Assembly (NCBI GenBank): GCA_937880175.1
Contig: CALFLO010000167.1
Location: 1 to 12,458 of the forward strand
Reading direction: 5' to 3'
From: an uncultured Gluconobacter sp.
GTDB taxonomy: Bacteria; Pseudomonadota; Alphaproteobacteria; Acetobacterales; Acetobacteraceae
Length of the DNA stretch: 12,458 bases
In this document: one piece after another, positions 6,754-12,458 of the stretch
Layout: each line of letters opens with the position of its first letter
Numbering within the stretch: the stretch's first letter is position 1
Program-made: the position numbers and the translations under genes
The notes under the pieces: generated by a model
What the model was told of the DNA's origin: nothing
The model's input: the letters and a program-made list of their open reading frames with translations, nothing else
Database searches by the model: none

Positions 6754-7662
6754 ATGCAGGCCGTATTCGAACATAGCCCGCCCGCAGGGGCGACAGCCCG
6801 GAGCACGAAGAGGACAGGATTCCTGCTCCTCTCTCCGTCCGTGCTGATCCTTCTGGTCTGGTCGATCGTCCCACTCGTCATGACGTTGTGGTACTCGGTG
6901 CAGAACTACAACCTCGTTGACCCCACGCTTCACGGCTTCGCGGGGATCGACAATTACTGGTACCTGCTGACCGACCCCGATTTCCTGCACGCCCTGCTGA
7001 ACACGTTCGTGCTCGTTGCCGGCGTCCTGCTCATCAGCGTCGGTGGCGGGACGCTGCTGGCCGTTTTGTACGATCAGGAGTTCTTTGGCCGCGGCATCGC
7101 GCGCATCATGGTCATCTCGCCATTCTTCATCATGCCCACGGTCTCGGCATTGCTGTGGAAAAACCTGATGCTGCACCCGATCTATGGCGTCTATTCCGCC
7201 ATGATGCGGGCCGTGGGCCTCACGCCGATCGACTGGCTGGCGCGCTTTCCACTCATGACCGTCATGATGATCGTCGCCTGGGAATGGCTGCCCTTCGCGG
7301 TCCTCATCCTGCTAACGGCCGTGCAGTCTCTGGACGGTGAGCAGCGCGAAGCCGCCCGGATGGACGGCGCAGGACCGATCGCGCGCTTCCGCTACATCAT
7401 CCTGCCGCATCTGGGACGCGCCATCAGCGTCGTTGTCATGATCGAGACGATCTATCTGCTGACGATCTTCGCCGAAATCTCCGTCACCACTGCGGGCGGA
7501 CCCGGCGTGGCCTCTACCAATCTGCCTTACCTGATCTATTCCCGCGCCCTGCTCCAGTTCGATGTGGGGGGTGCTTCAGCGGGCGGTGTGGTTGCGATCG
7601 TCATCGCCAATATCGTCGCAATTTTTCTGGTGCGCGCCGTAGCCCGCAATCTGGAGGCCTGA
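6754..7662 (+). CDS. ABC transporter permease, polyol uptake (SmoF-like)
   Basis: This is one of two inner-membrane permease subunits (MalF type) forming the translocation channel. The 302-residue product has about six transmembrane segments, the first at about residues 23-43 (FLLLSPSVLILLVWSIVPLV). The EAA loop that docks to the ATPase is seen as EAARMDGAGPIARFRYIILP from residue 199. Unlike MalF it has no large periplasmic insertion, as expected for the shorter sugar-alcohol permeases. It follows the binding protein by 27 bases and ends one base before the next permease start, with that gene's GGAGG inside its last codons, so translation of the two permeases is probably coupled. Confidence 0.92.
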   Translation: MQAVFEHSPPAGATARSTKRTGFLLLSPSVLILLVWSIVPLVMTLWYSVQNYNLVDPTLHGFAGIDNYWYLLTDPDFLHALLNTFVLVAGVLLISVGGGTLLAVLYDQEFFGRGIARIMVISPFFIMPTVSALLWKNLMLHPIYGVYSAMMRAVGLTPIDWLARFPLMTVMMIVAWEWLPFAVLILLTAVQSLDGEQREAARMDGAGPIARFRYIILPHLGRAISVVVMIETIYLLTIFAEISVTTAGGPGVASTNLPYLIYSRALLQFDVGGASAGGVVAIVIANIVAIFLVRAVARNLEA

Positions 7663-7663
7663 C

Positions 7664-8491
7664 ATGGCGCTCAAGACCAAAACCAGCACCCGGATCGGCG
7701 TCACCATCCTTGCCTGGGGCATCGCGCTCTGGCTGTTTTTCCCGATTTTCTGGATGATCCTGACAAGTTTCAAGAGCGACGTTCAGGCGATTTCCTCGCC
7801 GCCGAAGCTCGTCTTCATGCCGACCCTCAGCAGCTATGCCGAGGTGTTCGAACGTGCCAGCTACTGGCATTTCGCACTTAACACCATGATCGTCTCGGTC
7901 GGTGCGACGGCGATTGCCATCGCTCTGGCCGTACCTGCGGCCTATTCGATGGCGTTCATGCCCTCAAAGCGCACGCGCAGCACCCTGCTGTGGATGCTCT
8001 CGACCCGGATGCTGCCGCCTGTCGGCGTGCTGGTGCCGATCTATCTGCTGGCACGAAACACGCATCTGCTCGACACCTGCACCGGTCTTGCCATCGTGGA
8101 CATGCTCACGAACCTGCCGATCATCGTCTGGATGCTCTACACGTTCTTCCGCGAAGTCCCTGCCCCCATTCTGGAAGCGGGCCGGATGGATGGCGCCACG
8201 CGCTGGCAGGAAATGACGATGGTCCTCCTGCCGCTCGCCCTGCCCGGCATTGCGTCCACGGCCCTGCTCTCGCTCATCCTGTGCTGGAACGAGGCTTTCT
8301 GGTCCCTGAACCTGACATCCTCGAACGCGGCCCCGCTGACAGCCTTCATCGCGTCCTTCTCGTCTCCGGAAGGACTGTTTTTCGGCAAGCTCTCCGCTGC
8401 CTCCACCTTGGCCGTCGCCCCGATCCTGATTTTTGGCTGGATCAGCCAGAAACAGCTCGTCCGCGGCCTGACTTTCGGAGCCGTCAAATGA
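7664..8491 (+). CDS. ABC transporter permease, polyol uptake (SmoG-like)
   Basis: This is the second permease subunit (MalG type), 275 residues with about six membrane segments. The first is at about residues 9-30, ending in the family-typical PIFWMILTSFK. The EAA loop EAGRMDGATRWQEMTMVLLP starts at residue 171. The protein ends in QKQLVRGLTFGAVK, the typical C-terminus of MalG-type subunits. The Shine-Dalgarno GGAGG lies inside the end of the upstream permease gene, seven bases before the ATG. It pairs with the SmoF-like subunit and couples to the ATPase encoded 53 bases downstream. Confidence 0.92.
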   Translation: MALKTKTSTRIGVTILAWGIALWLFFPIFWMILTSFKSDVQAISSPPKLVFMPTLSSYAEVFERASYWHFALNTMIVSVGATAIAIALAVPAAYSMAFMPSKRTRSTLLWMLSTRMLPPVGVLVPIYLLARNTHLLDTCTGLAIVDMLTNLPIIVWMLYTFFREVPAPILEAGRMDGATRWQEMTMVLLPLALPGIASTALLSLILCWNEAFWSLNLTSSNAAPLTAFIASFSSPEGLFFGKLSAASTLAVAPILIFGWISQKQLVRGLTFGAVK

Positions 8492-8544
8492 CGCGGATCC
8501 CGGCTCATTCCGCTCAACATTCCTGCATCAACGGGGCCTGACCC

Positions 8545-9648
<1,104 letters not shown>

Positions 9649-9666
9649 ATGTAGGAAACGCATCTC

Positions 9667-10440
9667 ATGTACATGGAAAAACTCCGCCTCGATAACCGCG
9701 TCGCCATCGTCACCGGAGGCGCACAGAACATCGGTCTGGCCTGCGTCACCGCACTGGCCGAAGCCGGTGCCCGCGTCATCATCGCCGATCTGGACGAAGC
9801 CATGGCTGCCAAAGCCGTGGAAGACCTGCGGGCCGAAGGCCATGATGTCAGCAGCGTTGTCATGGATGTCACGAAAACGGAAAGCGTGCAGAACGCTGTC
9901 CGCATCGTTCATGAGCAGGAAGGCCGGGTGGACATTCTCGTCGCCTGCGCCGGTATCTGCATTTCCGAGGTCAAGGCCGAAGACATGACGGACGGCCAGT
10001 GGCTCAAACAGGTGGATATCAATCTCAACGGCATGTTCCGCTCCTGTCAGGCCGTGGGCCGCATCATGCTCGAACAGAAGAAGGGCGTCATTGTCGCGAT
10101 CGGCTCCATGTCCGGGCTCATCGTCAACCGGCCCCAGCAGCAGGCCGCCTATAATGCCTCGAAAGCCGGTGTTCACCAGTATATCCGATCACTGGCCGCC
10201 GAATGGGCGCCCCACGGCATCCGTGCCAATGCCGTCGCACCGACCTATATCGAAACCACACTCACGCGCTTTGGCATGGAAAAGCCGGAACTCTACGACG
10301 CCTGGATTGCGGGGACCCCGATGGGCCGCGTCGGACAGCCCGACGAAGTCGCCTCGGTCGTGCAGTTCCTGGCGTCGGACGCCGCCAGCCTGATGACGGG
10401 CGCGATCGTCAATGTGGATGCGGGTTTCACTGTCTGGTGA
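9667..10440 (+). CDS. NAD-type polyol dehydrogenase, SDR family (arabitol/sorbitol dehydrogenase-like)
   Basis: This is a cytoplasmic short-chain dehydrogenase, 257 residues, expected to oxidise the imported polyol to a ketose (for example D-arabitol to a pentulose). The cofactor motif TGGAQNIG is at 16-23. Asp41 at the end of the second strand (IIADLDE) predicts NAD rather than NADP. The usual NNAG is replaced by ACAG (93-96). The catalytic tetrad is intact: Asn121, Ser149, Tyr162 and Lys166 (AYNASK). ATG at 9667 has AGGA ten bases upstream; a second ATG at 9673 would remove two residues. It follows the ATPase by 18 bases and closes the operon. From memory it closely resembles a Gluconobacter NAD(P) arabitol dehydrogenase, and it is also similar to SmoS-type sorbitol dehydrogenases. 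The pentulose kinase in the same operon favours a pentitol substrate. Confidence 0.88.
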   Translation: MYMEKLRLDNRVAIVTGGAQNIGLACVTALAEAGARVIIADLDEAMAAKAVEDLRAEGHDVSSVVMDVTKTESVQNAVRIVHEQEGRVDILVACAGICISEVKAEDMTDGQWLKQVDINLNGMFRSCQAVGRIMLEQKKGVIVAIGSMSGLIVNRPQQQAAYNASKAGVHQYIRSLAAEWAPHGIRANAVAPTYIETTLTRFGMEKPELYDAWIAGTPMGRVGQPDEVASVVQFLASDAASLMTGAIVNVDAGFTVW

Positions 10441-10450
10441 GGCCACATGG

Positions 10451-10480
10451 TCCGGGCGCACTCAACGCTCCCGGATCTCT
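10451..10480 (+). terminator. Weak terminator after the polyol operon
   Basis: Bases 10451-10456 (tccggg) pair with 10470-10475 (cccgga), enclosing a 13-base loop that can form three more pairs (gcg/cgc in an alternative register). The run tctctt follows. It starts 11 bases after the dehydrogenase stop. The T-run is poor, so the call rests mainly on position. Confidence 0.4.
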
Positions 10481-10553
10481 TCGCAGCAAAAGAAAGTAAC
10501 AATCAGTCACTTAACCAGAAATCTTTCAAAGTTTCATTTCCTCCTAACGCCAC

Positions 10554-10570
10554 TTGCAACTCACTCGCAA
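10554..10570. promoter_or_regulatory. Candidate Fur box upstream of the TonB-dependent receptor
   Basis: The 17 bases TTGCAACTCACTCGCAA have TTGC/GCAA ends in inverted orientation. They resemble the TGCAAATnATTnGCA form of Fur sites known from alphaproteobacteria. The site lies 55 bases before the receptor start, a position suited to iron repression. Central bases depart from perfect symmetry. Confidence 0.5.
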
Positions 10571-10624
10571 TATCGATACCAGCCTCAGATCACACGCCAT
10601 CGCGAACAGTCATTGAGGTCGGGT

Positions 10625-12458
10625 ATGCACCGCAGCAGGATTCTTTACGCGATACCCCTCTCCCTCGTCATGAGTGGAGAAGTCTTCGCAGCCGACCAGA
10701 ACATCACAACCGAACCGCCTCCGCGCTCGGGCACGAAAAAAGCCAGTACAGCCGAAGCGCAGGCCAAAACTGTCGAAAAGCTTGAAGTCCACGCCCGCAG
10801 GACAGCGACGCTTGCCTCGTCCGCGACCAAGTCAGACACACCCCTGATCGAAACTGCGCAATCGGTCACGGTCATCACCCGCAACGAGATGGATATCCGC
10901 AACGTCCTGAACCTCAATCAGGCCGTGCGTTATACGGCGGGCGTCACGGCGGATCTTCGTGGCGGCGGCGTGGGGACACGTTACGACCAGTTCGCCCTGC
11001 GCGGATTTTCCGTGCCGACCTTTCTCGATGGACTGAAGCTTCAGGACAGCCCGACCGGTTATGCCGTGGCCCAGACCGACACATCGCGTCTGGATCGCAT
11101 CGAAATCCTTAAAGGCCCGGCATCGGCCCTTTACGGTCAGTCGAGCCCCGGTGGCCTCGTCGCTCTCTCCAGCAAACTCGCCACGGACCAGCGCTCTTAT
11201 GGGAGCGTGAACGCAACAGGCGGCATGTTCGATCTGTATCGTGTGGATGCCGATGTCGGCGGCTATGTGACGAATAACGGTTTCGTCCGGTACCGCCTTG
11301 ATGGCACGATCAACGGCCAGCATAGCCAGCTCGCCCGGACGGGAAGCCGCCGCTTCTCCATCAGCCCGTCCTTCACCTTCGGTGGCGATGGCCCCACGAC
11401 ACTGACGATCCTGGGCAATTACCAGTATGATCCGGAAAACGGTACCTATGGCGGCGTCCCGCTGGTCGGCTCGCTCAAGCCCGCTTCGTTCGGCTACCTG
11501 CCCCGCAATTTCTACGACGGCGATTCATCGTTCGAAAAATACAACCGTCGTCATGGCTCCGTCACCTATATCTTCAATCATCGCTTCAACAGCGACTGGA
11601 GCTTCAGCACGCGCGGCCGTTACGATGACATCAAGACCCAGTATCGCAGCGTCTATGACAGCGGCTATTACGTCACTGATGACACATTGGCCCGCTCGGC
11701 CATCGCCACCAACGAACACACGCACAACCTGACATTCGACAGCCAGTTCAAGGGCAAGGTCCGCACCGGACCGCTGCGTCACACCATGATGTTCGGCTTC
11801 GACTACATGCAGCAGAGCGCCTCGGAAGTCGGCTATTATGGGTCTGCGCCGGACCTGAACGTATTCCACCCGAACTCCCAGATGGCCATCGCCAGCCCGG
11901 CGCCCTGGGTAAACTACAACACGGACTCCCATCAGGCCGGCATCTATGGGCAGGACGAAATCCACTGGAAGCGTCTGATCCTGACAGGTAGCATCCGCAA
12001 CGACTGGTATCGCTCGCACCAGACCGACAACATGTACAACACGACGACCAACCAGAGCCCGAGCCAGATTACATGGCGCGCCTCCGGCCTGTATCACTTC
12101 GATTTCGGTCTCGCGCCTTACATCAGCTATTCGACTTCCTTCCAGCCCCAGTCGGGCAGCGTCTCGACGGATGGTGGCAAGACCGTTCGTCAGGCCAACC
12201 CGTCCTTGGGCAAGCAGCTTGAAGGCGGCCTGAAGTACCAGCTTCCGGGCACCTCATTGCTCCTGACGGCAGCAGGCTTCCATATCGAGCAGACCAACGT
12301 CCTGGTTGGTATAGGCAATACAGGCTACAGCGCCGAAAGCGGACTGGTCCATTCGGACGGCTTCGAGTTCGAGGCCCATGCGGAGCCGTTCCACAACCTC
12401 GTCCTGACAGCAGCCGTCAGCATCCAGAAGGTGCATGACGACTCAACCGGCAAGCCGC
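10625..12458 (+). CDS. TonB-dependent siderophore receptor, 3' end outside window
   Basis: This outer-membrane receptor imports ferric siderophores using TonB energy. The first 611 codons are visible without a stop and the frame runs off the right edge. The ATG at 10625 has GAGG seven bases upstream. The signal peptide is MHRSRILYAIPLSLVMSGEVFA, cut near residue 22 (VFA-A). A possible TonB box (VEKLEVHA) is at 50-57. The plug domain at about 71-184 has the siderophore-receptor signatures TPLIETAQSVTVIT, ALRGF (124-128) and RIEILKGPASALYGQSSPGG (158-177). The rest is beta-barrel, rich in alternating aromatic and polar residues. Receptors of this family are usually about 700 or more residues, so at least 100 are missing. 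It is separated from the polyol operon by 184 bases with a weak terminator and a candidate Fur box, so it is probably a separate iron-regulated unit. The siderophore cannot be named. Confidence 0.92.
   Translation, partial: MHRSRILYAIPLSLVMSGEVFAADQNITTEPPPRSGTKKASTAEAQAKTVEKLEVHARRTATLASSATKSDTPLIETAQSVTVITRNEMDIRNVLNLNQAVRYTAGVTADLRGGGVGTRYDQFALRGFSVPTFLDGLKLQDSPTGYAVAQTDTSRLDRIEILKGPASALYGQSSPGGLVALSSKLATDQRSYGSVNATGGMFDLYRVDADVGGYVTNNGFVRYRLDGTINGQHSQLARTGSRRFSISPSFTFGGDGPTTLTILGNYQYDPENGTYGGVPLVGSLKPASFGYLPRNFYDGDSSFEKYNRRHGSVTYIFNHRFNSDWSFSTRGRYDDIKTQYRSVYDSGYYVTDDTLARSAIATNEHTHNLTFDSQFKGKVRTGPLRHTMMFGFDYMQQSASEVGYYGSAPDLNVFHPNSQMAIASPAPWVNYNTDSHQAGIYGQDEIHWKRLILTGSIRNDWYRSHQTDNMYNTTTNQSPSQITWRASGLYHFDFGLAPYISYSTSFQPQSGSVSTDGGKTVRQANPSLGKQLEGGLKYQLPGTSLLLTAAGFHIEQTNVLVGIGNTGYSAESGLVHSDGFEFEAHAEPFHNLVLTAAVSIQKVHDDSTGKP

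Noticed and set aside
5593..7176. 527-residue antisense frame opposite the binding protein and first permease
   Set aside because: Composition is rich in Arg, Gly, Asp and Gln as expected from reading GC-rich DNA on the wrong strand; the opposite frames encode clear, intact ABC transporter proteins.

Overview
The window looks like chromosome of an acetic acid bacterium, most likely Gluconobacter. This rests on my recognition of the 256-residue gluconate 5-dehydrogenase (Gno) next to a GntP permease, on the neighbouring polyol-uptake operon, and on GC-rich coding DNA. No database search was possible.

Region 1 (about 1-831) is the end of an integrated element. Two small unrecognised genes, the first cut by the window edge, are followed by a run of hairpins. 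Then comes an exact 3' half of a tRNA-Val(GAC) gene (782-831), with no 5' half in front of it. This is the attachment-site duplication expected when a prophage or genomic island integrates into a tRNA gene, so the element should extend to the left of the window. Bases 832-1162 are a gene-poor stretch of host DNA rich in inverted repeats.

Region 2 (1163-3405, minus strand) is a gluconate module: gno (5-ketogluconate reductase/gluconate 5-dehydrogenase) followed by gntP (gluconate permease). A strong hairpin lies between them.

Region 3 (3406-3679) is a divergent, AT-rich control region. It carries repeated CGTTAT boxes and two inverted repeats that look like operators. No regulator gene is present in the window.

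Region 4 (3680-10440, plus strand) is a compact polyol-utilisation operon. It encodes an FGGY pentulose kinase, a periplasmic binding protein, two inner-membrane permeases, an ABC ATPase and an NAD-type short-chain dehydrogenase. The expected flow is polyol uptake, oxidation to a ketopentose, then phosphorylation into the pentose phosphate pathway. The order resembles smo (sorbitol/mannitol) operons; the dehydrogenase resembles Gluconobacter arabitol dehydrogenase as I remember it.

Region 5 (10441-12458) holds a weak terminator, a good candidate Fur box and the first 611 codons of a TonB-dependent siderophore receptor that runs off the right edge.

I see no convincing undescribed system. The most informative features are the tRNA-Val attachment scar, the hairpin cluster beside it, the divergent operator region and the Fur-box/receptor pair.
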